A program made the translations under genes and the position numbers. Shown here piece by piece: positions 9,976 to 19,156 of a stretch of DNA of 64,000 bases. The notes beneath the pieces were generated by a model. The model had not been told where the DNA came from. It saw only the letters and a list, made by a program, of their open reading frames with translations, and made no database searches. Every line of letters begins with the position of its first letter. Positions within the stretch are counted from its first letter, which is position 1. The DNA is taken from contig JASJDJ010000002.1 of the NCBI GenBank assembly GCA_030065635.1, forward strand, positions 29,355 to 93,354. The letters are read 5' to 3'. The stretch is from Xenococcaceae cyanobacterium MO_188.B32 (GTDB lineage Bacteria > Cyanobacteriota > Cyanobacteriia > Cyanobacteriales > Xenococcaceae).

Positions 9976-11445
9976 CTAACTATTTGAAGGTTGAGGAATA
10001 GAAATATCTACTGTTTTGACTTCTCCTAAGTGACTGAGGGCTGAGCTTATTTCTTTTGTGTCACCGACAATTAAAGTTACAATTTTCTCTGGTTTTAGAT
10101 ATTCTCGAGCGACTCTTTGAATATCTTCTACGGTTGTTTCTTGAACTCCTTGCTGATACTGAAAAATAAAATCTTCAGGATAGTCATAGTATTCATAACG
10201 CATCAAACGGGATAAAGTTTGACTGGGACTTTGAAAATTAAACACAAAGGAATTAAGAATTGATTCTCTAGCGTTAGCTAGTTCTTCCTCTGTAATAGGA
10301 TTAGTGCGTAGTTTTTCAAATTCAGTCAATATAGATTGAATAAAGGGAACAGTAGTATCAGTTCTAGTTTGTCCTCCAGCAAAAAATCTGCCTTGATAAT
10401 CGTAATTAGGATTCCAAACTCCATAAACACTGTAGGCAAGTCCCTGACGCGAGCGAATTTCATTAAATAAGCGTCCAGCAAAACCATTCATGACCCCGTT
10501 TAACACACTCAATTGAGGATAGTCAGGGTTTCTGAAAGTACCACCTAAATGTCCTAATAGAATATTACTTTGAGTTAAATTGGGTCGATCGATTGTGAAT
10601 ATGCCACTTTCGTATTTTTGAGTTGCGGGAGGAACGGTTAATTCGGGAGGAGTAGAATTAACTTGCCAATCAGCAAAAGTCTCTTCAATTAATGCTTTCA
10701 TGGCTGTTGGTTCAAAATCGCCTACAATACCCAGAATTATGTTTTCAGGACGAATATACTGCTCGTAGAAACTAATTATGTCTTCGCGAGAAATATTATT
10801 TAAAGTTTGATACTCTACTGTACGGGCATAAGGGCTGTTTACGCCGTAAATTAACTTATTAAATTCTCTTTTAGCAATATCTCCAGGACTATCATTCCGA
10901 CGAGCGATCGCTCCTTCTTGCTGTCTTTTGGCTAAAACTATTTGTTCTGGTGCAAAAGCAGGTTCTTGAATCACCTCTGCATATAGTTTAAATACCGTCT
11001 CTAAATCTTCAGTCAGGGTACTAAAACTGGCATCAGCAGCAGTAGTTCCTATTTGGGTTTCTATGCTAGCAGCCTTTTGCTCTAAGATGGTATTTAAGCG
11101 CTCGGGGGGATGAGACTTAGTACCACCACTCCGCATGACTGTACCCACTAGCTGGGCTAATCCTACCAACTCGGCAGGTTCATAACGAGAACCAGTACGA
11201 ATTAAAGCTTTCCCTTCAACTAGAGGCAAATCGTGGTCTTCTACTAAATAAACTACCATGCCATTGTCTAACTGGTAGCGGTCGTATTCTGGTAACTGTA
11301 CTTCTGGGGTTGGAGAAAATTCTAACTCGGTATAATGCTTAGGAGTCTGGGCTGTAGCAGGTAAACGAAACAAAAATAATAACAAAACTGCTATTATTCC
11401 TAGATTTAGCCATTTAATTATCTTTTTTGATTTATGTTTACTCAT
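9976..11445 (-). CDS. M16 family protein, non-catalytic subunit, exported
   Basis: About 489 residues with a signal sequence (LGIIAVLLLFLFRLPATAQT). Two M16 (pitrilysin/processing peptidase) domains are visible, including RQGLAYSVYG in the C-terminal half. The zinc motif HxxEH that should follow the first strand is absent: the equivalent stretch reads GLAQLVGTVMRSGG. So this is the partner-type subunit with no metal site. A catalytic M16 protein occurs at 58.8-60.5 kb. I place the start at ATG 11445; a TTG at 11481 would add 12 residues ahead of the basic signal peptide start. Confidence 0.88.
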   Translation of the reverse strand: MSKHKSKKIIKWLNLGIIAVLLLFLFRLPATAQTPKHYTELEFSPTPEVQLPEYDRYQLDNGMVVYLVEDHDLPLVEGKALIRTGSRYEPAELVGLAQLVGTVMRSGGTKSHPPERLNTILEQKAASIETQIGTTAADASFSTLTEDLETVFKLYAEVIQEPAFAPEQIVLAKRQQEGAIARRNDSPGDIAKREFNKLIYGVNSPYARTVEYQTLNNISREDIISFYEQYIRPENIILGIVGDFEPTAMKALIEETFADWQVNSTPPELTVPPATQKYESGIFTIDRPNLTQSNILLGHLGGTFRNPDYPQLSVLNGVMNGFAGRLFNEIRSRQGLAYSVYGVWNPNYDYQGRFFAGGQTRTDTTVPFIQSILTEFEKLRTNPITEEELANARESILNSFVFNFQSPSQTLSRLMRYEYYDYPEDFIFQYQQGVQETTVEDIQRVAREYLKPEKIVTLIVGDTKEISSALSHLGEVKTVDISIPQPSNS

Positions 11446-11546
11446 AGGTTTAAGTTTAAGCTGTAGTCGATGGACGTGCAAACTAAGATAACTCGTATAT
11501 ACTCAAAACGAATTGAATTGCACTGAGTATAAAGAAAATCTAGCTT

Positions 11547-12638
11547 ATGTCTCAACCAGTAGTTTATATTGCGATTACTAGTCATGGTTTTGGTCATGCT
11601 GTCCGTGCTGCATCGGTAGCAGGTATGTTACAAAAATTAGCTCCTGAAATCGAACTTATTTTTGCCACTACTGCACCAAAATGGTTGTTAGAGTCCTACG
11701 TTCAGAGAGATTTTCGCTATCATCCCCGTATTTTTGATGTAGGGGTAATTCAAAGCGATAGTTTGCATATGGACAAAAAAGCTACTTTGGCTAAAATGCA
11801 GCATATTTATGCCGAAAGAAACTCAATTATTACTGAAGAAGTAGATTTTATCCAGGCAAACAATGTTGGGTTAATTTTAGCCGATATTCCTCCTTTAGCT
11901 GTATCTATTGCACAAGCTGCTGGTGTTCCTTGTTGGATGATGAGTAATTTTGGTTGGGATTTTATTTATCGTGCTTGGGGAAATGAGTTTTTAGAAATTG
12001 TGACATGGATTGAAGAGTGTTATCAACAATGTGATCGCCTTTTTCGCTTACCTTTAGCTGAACCTATGAGTGCTTTTAATCATGTTATTGATGTTGGTTT
12101 AACTGGGGGTATACCTCGTTATAGCGAAGCAGAACTGAGGGCTAAATTTGAGATTACCGCCACGAAAGAAAAGACCATTTTACTCACTTTTGGTGGTTTA
12201 GGACTGCAAGCTATCCCCTATGATAACTTACCAAAATTTGCTGACTGGCAATTTATCACTTTCGATCGTCTTGCCCCCTCTGTGTCCAATCTCGTTAAAG
12301 TAACAGACAGTCAATATCGTCCAGTAGATTTTATGCCTATTTGTGGGCGAGTTTTTTCTAAACCAGGATATAGTACTTTTGCTGAAGCTTTACGTCTGGA
12401 TGTGCCTATTGTTTCTCTAACCCGCGAAGACTTTGCCGAAGCTTCTATTTTGCTAGAAGGTATTCAAGATTACGCCCACCATCAAATTGTTTCCACAGCA
12501 GAATTTTTCCAAGGAAATTGGGACTTTATGCGACAAAAATGTCAACCTCCTCGTAAACAAGATTCCCTGCCCAAAAATGGTGCAGAAACTATAGCAAGAT
12601 CTATAGTTGACTACTTTTCTACTGACGGTAATAGTTAA
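11547..12638 (+). CDS. GT-B fold glycosyltransferase-like protein
   Basis: 363 residues. The N-terminus VVYIAITSHGFGHAVRAASVAGML is the Rossmann start plus GxGH loop of MurG-like and UDP-glucuronosyltransferase-like enzymes; it is also found in the N-domain of arabinokinases. The second domain carries ILLTFGGLGLQ and the donor-site region FSKPGYSTFAEALRLDVPIV with GYST. So it probably transfers a sugar from a nucleotide donor; acceptor unknown. No signal peptide. Divergent from the M16 gene, 100 bases away. Confidence 0.75.
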   Translation: MSQPVVYIAITSHGFGHAVRAASVAGMLQKLAPEIELIFATTAPKWLLESYVQRDFRYHPRIFDVGVIQSDSLHMDKKATLAKMQHIYAERNSIITEEVDFIQANNVGLILADIPPLAVSIAQAAGVPCWMMSNFGWDFIYRAWGNEFLEIVTWIEECYQQCDRLFRLPLAEPMSAFNHVIDVGLTGGIPRYSEAELRAKFEITATKEKTILLTFGGLGLQAIPYDNLPKFADWQFITFDRLAPSVSNLVKVTDSQYRPVDFMPICGRVFSKPGYSTFAEALRLDVPIVSLTREDFAEASILLEGIQDYAHHQIVSTAEFFQGNWDFMRQKCQPPRKQDSLPKNGAETIARSIVDYFSTDGNS

Positions 12639-12691
12639 TAATTTACAGCAGTTTTCAATTGAATTGACTACGCTTATGATTGGCTGGTTTT

Positions 12692-12719
12692 TAGCTAATA
12701 GCTATTAGCTATTAGCTAA
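12692..12719. repeat. STRR: four TAGCTAW heptamers
   Basis: Four tandem 7-mers, TAGCTAA, TAGCTAT, TAGCTAT, TAGCTAA, which also read as an inverted repeat. Located in the gap between two convergent genes. AACTCCG heptamers follow at about 12775-12788. Confidence 0.8.
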
Positions 12720-12794
12720 TGATCGAGTTTAATCATGTGGTCTACCCAACAGCAAAAGCGCAGTAAGAGTTCAGAACTCCGAACTCCTATCTAA

Positions 12795-13715
12795 TTAAGA
12801 TTTTGCGGATAACATGGTCATAAATCTTTCTCGATCTGGTAACGAAGGTTGTGCGCCATTTTTGGTTACAGATAATGCCCCGGCAATGTTGCCCCATTCT
12901 ACTGCTTCTCTTAGGGATTTACCCGAAGCTAAAGCAGCAGCTAAAGCACCATTAAAAGCATCTCCCGCAGCTACTGCGTCTACCACTCTGACAGGGATAG
13001 GTTTAACCCAAAAACTGTCTTCTCCCGTGCTGCAAAAAGCTCCCTGATTGCCTAAAGTTATAATTACTTTTTTAGCACCCATTTGATGGAGAAAAGTTGC
13101 TGCTTGTCTGGCGGTAGTGACACCATCTACGGTAAAGCCGACTAATTGACTTGCTTCTACCTCATTAGGAGTAATTATATCAACTAGTCGATAAAGCTCA
13201 TCTGGCAAATTGGATTTGGCAGGAGCAGGATCGAGAATGAGACAGCAACCACTAGCATGGGCATCCCTCGCAGCAGCTAAAATGCTAGACATAGGGACTC
13301 CCAGTTCTAACATAGCTACCTTTTTTTGCGGTAATAAGGCTCTAAATTGTGCTAATTCTTGCTCTCCCACTAAACGATTTGCTCCCGCGGCACAGGCGAT
13401 CGTGTTGTGACCCTCTTCATCTACATTAATAGAAGCTATCCCTGAATGAATATGAGGATTAACGGTAATTTTATCTGTTTGTACTCCTGCTATTCGTAAA
13501 TTTTGCAGTAGAGTTTGACCGAAATTGTCATCACCGATTTGACCGATCAAATGGACTGGAATGCCCAGTTTAGCTACGGCTACAGCTTGGTTAGCTGCTT
13601 TACCTCCAGCAGCGGTAAAAAAGCGATTGCCAATTACTGTTTCCCCCTTGATTGGTAAGTGAGGAACCTCTACTACTAAGTCGATATTAATACTGCCAAA
13701 GACAACGACGCTCAT
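12795..13715 (-). CDS. rbsK: Ribokinase, PfkB family
   Basis: Phosphorylates ribose to ribose 5-phosphate. 306 residues, full length. N-terminal sugar-binding region GSINIDLVVEVPHLPIKGET, then GGKAANQAVAVAKLG (PfkB signature 1), and the C-terminal DAVAAGDAFNGALAAALASG (signature 2, with catalytic Asp in AGD). The anion-hole loop and ATP site look intact. No ribose transporter is adjacent, so its physiological ribose source is not clear. Convergent with the glycosyltransferase gene. Confidence 0.92.
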   Translation of the reverse strand: MSVVVFGSINIDLVVEVPHLPIKGETVIGNRFFTAAGGKAANQAVAVAKLGIPVHLIGQIGDDNFGQTLLQNLRIAGVQTDKITVNPHIHSGIASINVDEEGHNTIACAAGANRLVGEQELAQFRALLPQKKVAMLELGVPMSSILAAARDAHASGCCLILDPAPAKSNLPDELYRLVDIITPNEVEASQLVGFTVDGVTTARQAATFLHQMGAKKVIITLGNQGAFCSTGEDSFWVKPIPVRVVDAVAAGDAFNGALAAALASGKSLREAVEWGNIAGALSVTKNGAQPSLPDRERFMTMLSAKS

Positions 13716-13904
13716 GCTCTTGATATCTGAAAATAAATTAAATGCTGTTGGCTGAGTTGTGTTTAATAAGGTTGTTTCCCATAAGTATGTTGCAATTTTA
13801 GCCTGGAGTAAACGATCTTCCCATTTCTTAAGAAAAACCCACCAATTATACTAAAAAAATATCTGGAAACTACGATAGCAATTAGCTATTTATAGGAGAG
13901 TTGA

Positions 13905-15497
13905 GTGGGCATAAAAACTGTTAATCATTTTACCTCTGAACTGACAAATCGCTTCAAACAGCTACAAAGTAAATTACGCGATCGCTGGCAAAGTTTTGAT
14001 ACTTTTGACCAGGATAATTACGATATACTAGTTGTTCCCTCTTATAGCATCGATCAGTACGTTGGGCAAAAAGTCGCAGGATTTTTACATTATGAAGAAA
14101 GATTGTTATTTTCTTTGATCCGTTTGCGGAAGCCCCATACAAGGGTAATTTATGTCACAGCTCTCCCTCTCTGTCCGATTATTATCGATTATTATTTACA
14201 ACTTCTGCCCGGTATTCCTTTCTCTCATGCTCGCAATCGCCTGCTCTTACTCAGTACCTACGATGCTTCTCTTAAACCTCTAACTCAAAAAATTCTCGAT
14301 CGCCCTCGTTTGGTAGATAGAATTCGCTGTGCTTTAAGACCAGATAAGGCTTTTATGGTTTGTTTTAATTCTACCGAACTGGAGCAAGAATTATCTGTCA
14401 AACTAGGAATTCCTTTACTCGCTTCTTCTCCTGACTTACTTTATTGGGGCTCAAAAAGCGGTAGCCGAGAAATTTTTGCTGATTGTGACATTCCTCATCC
14501 CGACGGCAGTCGTTTGGTTAAAAATCTTGAAGATTTATTACAAGAAATAGTCAATCTTTGGGCAAGACAACCCCAACTGCAAAGAATGGTAATCAAGCTT
14601 AATGAAGGCTTTTCTGGGGAAGGGAATGCCCTCCTCAATCTCACAGGTATTAAGCATTATGCTCCTCATAAAGTAAGTAACCATCAAACCATTAAGGCAC
14701 TAAAGGGACAGTTAGAGCAACTAAGTTTTCAATCGGAAACGGAAACTTGGGCAAACTTTAGTGGACGTATTCCCGAATTAGGGGCAATTGTCGAAGCTTT
14801 TATCGAAGGAGAAGAAAAGCGATCGCCTAGTGTTCAAGGTTATATCACGCCATCAGGAGAAGTAGAAATTCTCTCTACTCACGATCAAATTTTAGGTGGT
14901 GCGGATGGTCAAATTTATCTTGGTTGTTATTTTCCTGCTGCTGCTGACTATCGAATTCAACTACAGGAGTTAGGTATTAAAGTAGGACAAGCTTTAGCTG
15001 CTAAAGGGGCAATGGAGCGTTACGGAGTTGATTTTATTACTGTTCGTCAACCTGGTACTAATAAATGGGATATTCAGGCGATCGAAATTAATTTACGCAA
15101 AGGGGGTACCACTCACCCCTTTATGGCCCTCAAATTTTTAACGAATGGTACTTATGATTACGCTACAGGTTTATTTCTCAGTCAGCAGGGTCAGCCCAAA
15201 TATTATATCGCTTCCGATAATTTGCAAAAAAAACAATATTGTGGTCTATTACCCAATGACTTAATGGATATTATTGCTCAGGAACGATTGCATTTTGACA
15301 GTAGTACTCGTACTGGTAGCGTTTTTCATCTGATGGGAGCATTATCAGAATTTGGCAAATTAGGCTTGACTAGTATTGGTAATTCCCGCGAACAAGCTCA
15401 AGCAATTTACGACCGTGTTGAGGCTGTTTTGGACAAGGAAACAGCGATGACTATAGATGAATCAGAACAAATTTCTAGTGTACCTATTAGTTGGTAG
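13905..15497 (+). CDS. ATP-grasp protein, PGM1-like peptide ligase family
   Basis: 530 residues. The C-terminal half has ATP-grasp features: RMVIKLNEGFSGEGNALLNL (ATP-binding Lys and glycine loop), IVEAFIEGEEKRSPSVQGYI, and metal-binding YGVDFITV with EINLRKGGTTHP. The layout and N-terminal domain resemble the cyanobacterial family annotated after the peptide ligase PGM1 of pheganomycin biosynthesis. That family joins carboxylates to amines; the substrate is unknown and no biosynthetic cluster surrounds it. Start is GTG at 13905, preceded by AGGAG at about 13892, a good ribosome site. Confidence 0.75.
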   Translation: MGIKTVNHFTSELTNRFKQLQSKLRDRWQSFDTFDQDNYDILVVPSYSIDQYVGQKVAGFLHYEERLLFSLIRLRKPHTRVIYVTALPLCPIIIDYYLQLLPGIPFSHARNRLLLLSTYDASLKPLTQKILDRPRLVDRIRCALRPDKAFMVCFNSTELEQELSVKLGIPLLASSPDLLYWGSKSGSREIFADCDIPHPDGSRLVKNLEDLLQEIVNLWARQPQLQRMVIKLNEGFSGEGNALLNLTGIKHYAPHKVSNHQTIKALKGQLEQLSFQSETETWANFSGRIPELGAIVEAFIEGEEKRSPSVQGYITPSGEVEILSTHDQILGGADGQIYLGCYFPAAADYRIQLQELGIKVGQALAAKGAMERYGVDFITVRQPGTNKWDIQAIEINLRKGGTTHPFMALKFLTNGTYDYATGLFLSQQGQPKYYIASDNLQKKQYCGLLPNDLMDIIAQERLHFDSSTRTGSVFHLMGALSEFGKLGLTSIGNSREQAQAIYDRVEAVLDKETAMTIDESEQISSVPISW

Positions 15498-15537
15498 GAG
15501 ATAATAGTTAATTATTTTTTGTGATGTTAGCTAAATT

Positions 15538-16590
15538 TTAATTAGGAAGTAGTAGTGTTAATTGTTTGTTGTATTCTAGCGACCTTAAATGATGGCATGA
15601 ACCGTTGTTTAAGTATTCTTGAATATCTTGATAAATCTTTTGGGCGATAGTTTTAGCTAAATTGACTGGAACTGCATTTCCTACCATTTTATAACCATGA
15701 TTTATATATTGATACTTAAAAATAAAATCATCTGGAAATGTTTGTATTCTGGCACATTCTCTCACAGATAATCTTCGATAAGGCTTAGGCGACAAAGGAT
15801 CGAAAATTCGTTTATCTTTCTCAACAAAAATCATTTTATTTGCTTGAGGATGAATTGGTGCGTGTCTTCCCCCTGCTTGAATTGTAAATGACGGTTCTTG
15901 CCAACTTCTTACTCTATTTCTTGACATATAAATACTGGAAAAGCCTGTATCTATGTATTCGTGATTTGGTATTGTGTGATGAATTGTTACTTTATCTTTA
16001 AATTTATTAGGTTCAACTGACCACAAATCATAAATTGCATCTTTTAAAGTTAATCCTGGATTGTTATGTTTGGGGAATTGAAATGTACCACCTAACTTTT
16101 CATGATAGCCAACAATAATGACTCTTTTTCTATCTTGAGGAACATTAAAATCATTACTGTTTAAAAGCTGATAAGAAATTTCATAGCCAATCTTTCTAAA
16201 TTGATTAAGTATATTTGTAAAAGCCTTGGTATGTCTGGAAGCCAATATTCCTCTTACATTTTCTGCTAAAAAGAAAAGAGGTTGTTTATCTTCAACAATT
16301 CTAATATATTCATAAAAAAGCTTACCTCTGCTATCATTGATTCCCCGTCCTGCACCTGCTTCACTCCAACTTTGGCATGGGGGTCCACCAATTATTCCTA
16401 GACAGTCGGGAATTTCTTTGGACTTTATATCTTGAATGTTTCTCCGCTCTAAATGTGTTTTTTGATGATTAAATTTATAAGTTTCCCAAATGGATTTATC
16501 GTATTCGTTAGCCCAGATCACATTAAATCCAGCTAGACTAAAACCTAAGTCTAAACCACCGCAACCAGAAAATAAAGATACTATATCCAC
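15538..16590 (-). CDS. DNA (cytosine-5) methyltransferase, M.HaeIII-like
   Basis: 350 residues, single-chain C5 methylase. Motif I LFSGCGGLDLGF, motif IV GGPPCQSWSEAG with catalytic Cys, motif VI FLAENVRG, motif VIII QDRKRVIIVG, motif IX/X RRLSVRECARIQTFPDDFIF and GYKMVGNAVPVNLA. Many stretches, including GPPCQSWSE.G..RGI.D.RGKLFYEYIRI and the target-recognition region ending MSRNRVR.W.EP.FT.QA, match M.HaeIII as I remember it, so GGCC is the probable site. The next gene downstream of the start, 18 bases away, is an NgoPII-like nuclease; they form one R-M system. About 38 residues at the C-terminus extend past the usual end. Confidence 0.92.
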   Translation of the reverse strand: MDIVSLFSGCGGLDLGFSLAGFNVIWANEYDKSIWETYKFNHQKTHLERRNIQDIKSKEIPDCLGIIGGPPCQSWSEAGAGRGINDSRGKLFYEYIRIVEDKQPLFFLAENVRGILASRHTKAFTNILNQFRKIGYEISYQLLNSNDFNVPQDRKRVIIVGYHEKLGGTFQFPKHNNPGLTLKDAIYDLWSVEPNKFKDKVTIHHTIPNHEYIDTGFSSIYMSRNRVRSWQEPSFTIQAGGRHAPIHPQANKMIFVEKDKRIFDPLSPKPYRRLSVRECARIQTFPDDFIFKYQYINHGYKMVGNAVPVNLAKTIAQKIYQDIQEYLNNGSCHHLRSLEYNKQLTLLLPN

Positions 16591-16608
16591 TTAATTAAAC
16601 TTTTTCTT

Positions 16609-17463
16609 TTATCTCGCATAGTTGATAATTCTAACATTAATCATGTTAGCGGGGTTGTTAGGAGATTTTATCTGAGCTTGGTTTATTTTCAGTTGAGAAC
16701 TAGCCATTGATTCAATAGCAGTTCTACTTTTACTAGATAAAGATAAATACTTAGTTTCTGAGCAGATAGCAATTAATTGAAAATTAGAATTAGGATCATA
16801 ATTAAGATTTAAATAATTGTAAACTTCAAAAGGGTTATCTATTCCCCACATACCTCTAATTCTTAAATAAGTTATACCTAGAGGATCTACTTTATTAACC
16901 CGACCTAATTCTTTACTTTCTGCAAATTCTATTCCAGGTATAGTAATAACACCAGCAGAAATTTGATTTTTAATTCTTTCGTAGTATTCTGCTTTAGCTG
17001 CATAACAATCTCCGTAAATCATCCAGAGTAAATGAAGCTTTTTTGCTTTAAAAATTCCAATAGTATAGATAATGTCTTTTTCGCTCCAGTCTTCACAATT
17101 ACGACAGTCCTTTGTAATCATAGGACTGTCTGCAAGCAATTTGGATTTGGGATAAGAACTATTAAGAGCAAGTTTAGACTTTAATTTGTCAATTTTTTTT
17201 ACTTCCACCGCATCACCATTTTTGATAATTAAATCTGGTGGATTGTTTTTATTACCTAGCCAAGAAAAAGTTTCACTATGAATTTTAGCCGTAAGGCTAA
17301 GATTGTTTTCAGTTAATGTATTGGCAAAAGCATCTTTAATAAACTCTTCTAGGGCATCACCAACTGCATTAATTCTATTATTACTCTTACTTTTGTAGTG
17401 ACTGAGCAAATCTGGTATGGGATTGTTGACAATATTGATAATTGCTTGCAGTATATCAGTCAT
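16609..17463 (-). CDS. Type II restriction endonuclease, NgoPII family
   Basis: 284 residues. Contains the PD-(D/E)XK-like core NPPDLIIKNGDAVEVKKID (Asp, then Glu-x-Lys) at about 75-95, followed by LALNSSYPKSKLLAD and DIIYTIGIF. N-terminal NNRINAVGDALEEFIKD and the C-terminal ELGRVNKVDPLGITYLRIRGMWGI match the NgoPII family, which cuts GGCC. It lies directly ahead of the methylase in the same operon. A TTG 9 bases upstream is a possible start; ATG 17463 preferred. Low GC and rare codons suggest recent acquisition, as usual for R-M genes; this last point is an impression. Confidence 0.9.
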   Translation of the reverse strand: MTDILQAIINIVNNPIPDLLSHYKSKSNNRINAVGDALEEFIKDAFANTLTENNLSLTAKIHSETFSWLGNKNNPPDLIIKNGDAVEVKKIDKLKSKLALNSSYPKSKLLADSPMITKDCRNCEDWSEKDIIYTIGIFKAKKLHLLWMIYGDCYAAKAEYYERIKNQISAGVITIPGIEFAESKELGRVNKVDPLGITYLRIRGMWGIDNPFEVYNYLNLNYDPNSNFQLIAICSETKYLSLSSKSRTAIESMASSQLKINQAQIKSPNNPANMINVRIINYAR

Positions 17464-17502
17464 CGGTACCAAAACTCAGTCACATTAACTTAAAGCATAA
17501 TA

Positions 17503-18114
17503 CTAATTAACTAATTCTGAATTAAATTCATTAAAAGAGCGACGTTTTAATTCTACAGATTCAGACCGGGGTAAGAGATTAAATACTTCTCGCAAAGCAT
17601 CATCTACTTCTTCGTAGGGGATTTGTCCGGACTTATCCAATACTACTTCACCTTGTCGATCTAATACTACAGTCTGAGGCACTATTCCTTTATAGTAATA
17701 TCCTGGTTCTACGGGGGTGTAGCTAGATTTAAAGGGAATAGAATCAACACTAATAGGAATAATACTAGCATTGCGATCGTAATATTCTTGTATCTTGGAA
17801 ACTACCCCAGAAAATTTTTTACAATCGCTACTGTCATCGACATAAAAAACCAATATAGCTGGCATTTGACGCTGGAGAGATTCAGCTAAACTGAGACGGG
17901 GAGGTACTAGAGAGCCATTACCAGCAAAAAGAATAAAAATATTACCTTCATAGCGATCGTCATTGATGCTAGCAGAGGCTGGATAGTTCGACCACCAAGG
18001 AAAACTTATTAAAGCTATTAACAAGGGCAGAAAACAAAATTTAACTAAAAATTCCCTTCTTTGTTTCTGCTCGATCTCTCTGGAAAATAAAAATTTCAAT
18101 TTAGCCCAAATCAT
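17503..18114 (-). CDS. Membrane-anchored thioredoxin-fold protein lacking CxxC
   Basis: 203 residues. One N-terminal hydrophobic segment (FCFLPLLIALISFPWW) then a lumenal or periplasmic domain. ILVFYVDDSSDCKKFSGVV is the strand-helix junction where thioredoxins have CxxC; here only one Cys remains. GIVPQTVVLDRQGEVV supplies the cis-Pro loop. It resembles the cyanobacterial family annotated as thylakoid membrane photosystem I accumulation factor, but I am not certain. Without CxxC it is unlikely to be an oxidoreductase. It sits just upstream of the R-M genes on the same strand with a 30-40 base gap. Confidence 0.65.
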   Translation of the reverse strand: MIWAKLKFLFSREIEQKQRREFLVKFCFLPLLIALISFPWWSNYPASASINDDRYEGNIFILFAGNGSLVPPRLSLAESLQRQMPAILVFYVDDSSDCKKFSGVVSKIQEYYDRNASIIPISVDSIPFKSSYTPVEPGYYYKGIVPQTVVLDRQGEVVLDKSGQIPYEEVDDALREVFNLLPRSESVELKRRSFNEFNSELVN

Positions 18115-18267
18115 TTTTTAATTTTAGTTTTGCTTAATTTAGTTTTTGAGGTTGTCAAAATTAATTATCTACTGTTTGACAACAATCTTTAGAATAGACT
18201 TGATATGACTGCTAAAATTCGCTAACTATTAAAAAAGGAAAAATTAGCTAGATAGACAAAAGACAGG

Positions 18268-18744
18268 GTGACTCAAGACCAGCAAACCAATAGATTTAAA
18301 ACTAAATCAATTCCAGCACAAACTAGGCTAGCAAATACATATTATAGTCTTTTGGGTCTACATCCATCGGCTTCGATGTTGGAGATTCGACGTAGTTATC
18401 GCCAACTCAGTAAGAAATATCATCCAGATACTACCAACTTTTCGGCAGCGGTAGCCAAGGCAAAGTTTCAGCAAATAAATGAGGCTTATGCTACTTTAAG
18501 TAATCCAGAAAGGCGATCGCTCTACGACCTCAAAATTGGTTACTCTCGTATAAATGTTATTCAAGCTCCTCCTGAGTGGGAACAATCACCAGCAGAAAAA
18601 TGGTCAACTACGGCTTATCTAGACCCTACTGACCGTCCTCTTTCTTCTGGAGAGATTTTTGTCTTAGTACTTCTCGGTCTTACTTTTGTTGGTTGTCTGT
18701 GTTTGGTTTTAGCAGTGGCATATTTACGAGGTGTACCGCTTTAA
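18268..18744 (+). CDS. J-domain protein with C-terminal membrane anchor
   Basis: 158 residues. J domain at about 25-90 (TYYSLLGLHPSASMLEIRRSYRQLSKKYHPD) with the HPD motif needed to stimulate Hsp70 ATPase. A hydrophobic tail (ILVLVLLGL-like segment at about 130-153) should anchor it in a membrane, so it would recruit DnaK there. GTG start with a nearby purine-rich site. The following DUF3143 gene overlaps or starts just after; the pairing of J-domain and DUF3143 genes is familiar in cyanobacteria. Confidence 0.85.
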   Translation: MTQDQQTNRFKTKSIPAQTRLANTYYSLLGLHPSASMLEIRRSYRQLSKKYHPDTTNFSAAVAKAKFQQINEAYATLSNPERRSLYDLKIGYSRINVIQAPPEWEQSPAEKWSTTAYLDPTDRPLSSGEIFVLVLLGLTFVGCLCLVLAVAYLRGVPL

Positions 18745-18781
18745 ATCGTTTATACTATCTTTGATTAACGATCTCGATAAT

Positions 18782-19054
18782 ATGATATTACCCGACGCAA
18801 AAACGCCTCTATACAGTCATCCTTTGCCCGATATAGAAAAATGGCTTGCCGAACTTGGCTGTCAGCAAGACAAAGATAATCTTCATTGTTGGCAGATAGA
18901 CAAAAAAGACTGGAAGGCAGAAATATGTCTAGAAGTGGAAGAATTAACTGTACGTTACCTAGAAGCTAAAGACACGGGAGAGGATCTAACTCGCTCTTTT
19001 AAATATTCTCTCAGTCGCCAAGATATTGAAGCAGCAGTTTTTTCTGGCCCTTAG
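18782..19054 (+). CDS. DUF3143 family protein
   Basis: About 90 residues. Typical opening LPDAKTPLYSHPLPDIEKWLAELGC and WQIDKKDWKAEICLEVEELTVRYL are characteristic of this cyanobacterial and plastid family of unknown function. A GTG at 18731 would extend it by 17 residues and overlap the J-domain gene by 14 bases; I prefer ATG 18782, which starts the conserved part. Co-transcribed with the J-domain protein. Confidence 0.75.
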   Translation: MILPDAKTPLYSHPLPDIEKWLAELGCQQDKDNLHCWQIDKKDWKAEICLEVEELTVRYLEAKDTGEDLTRSFKYSLSRQDIEAAVFSGP

Positions 19055-19071
19055 CTTTTACATTTACCATT

Positions 19072-19124
19072 GAACATTAAACATTAAGCATTGATAAATG
19101 ACAATTGATAAATGTTTAATGTTC
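19072..19124. repeat. Inverted repeat between convergent genes
   Basis: GAACATTAAACATT at 19072-19085 is perfectly complementary to AATGTTTAATGTTC at 19111-19124, with a 25-base loop that contains TTGATAAATG twice. It may act as a two-way terminator for DUF3143 and uppS, though there is no T-run. Confidence 0.7.
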
Positions 19125-19156
19125 GGGAGTTTCATGGTTTAGAAAACAGAATTTGA

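Noticed and set aside
12814..13410. Two plus-strand frames inside rbsK
   Set aside because: Antisense shadows of a well-supported ribokinase gene.
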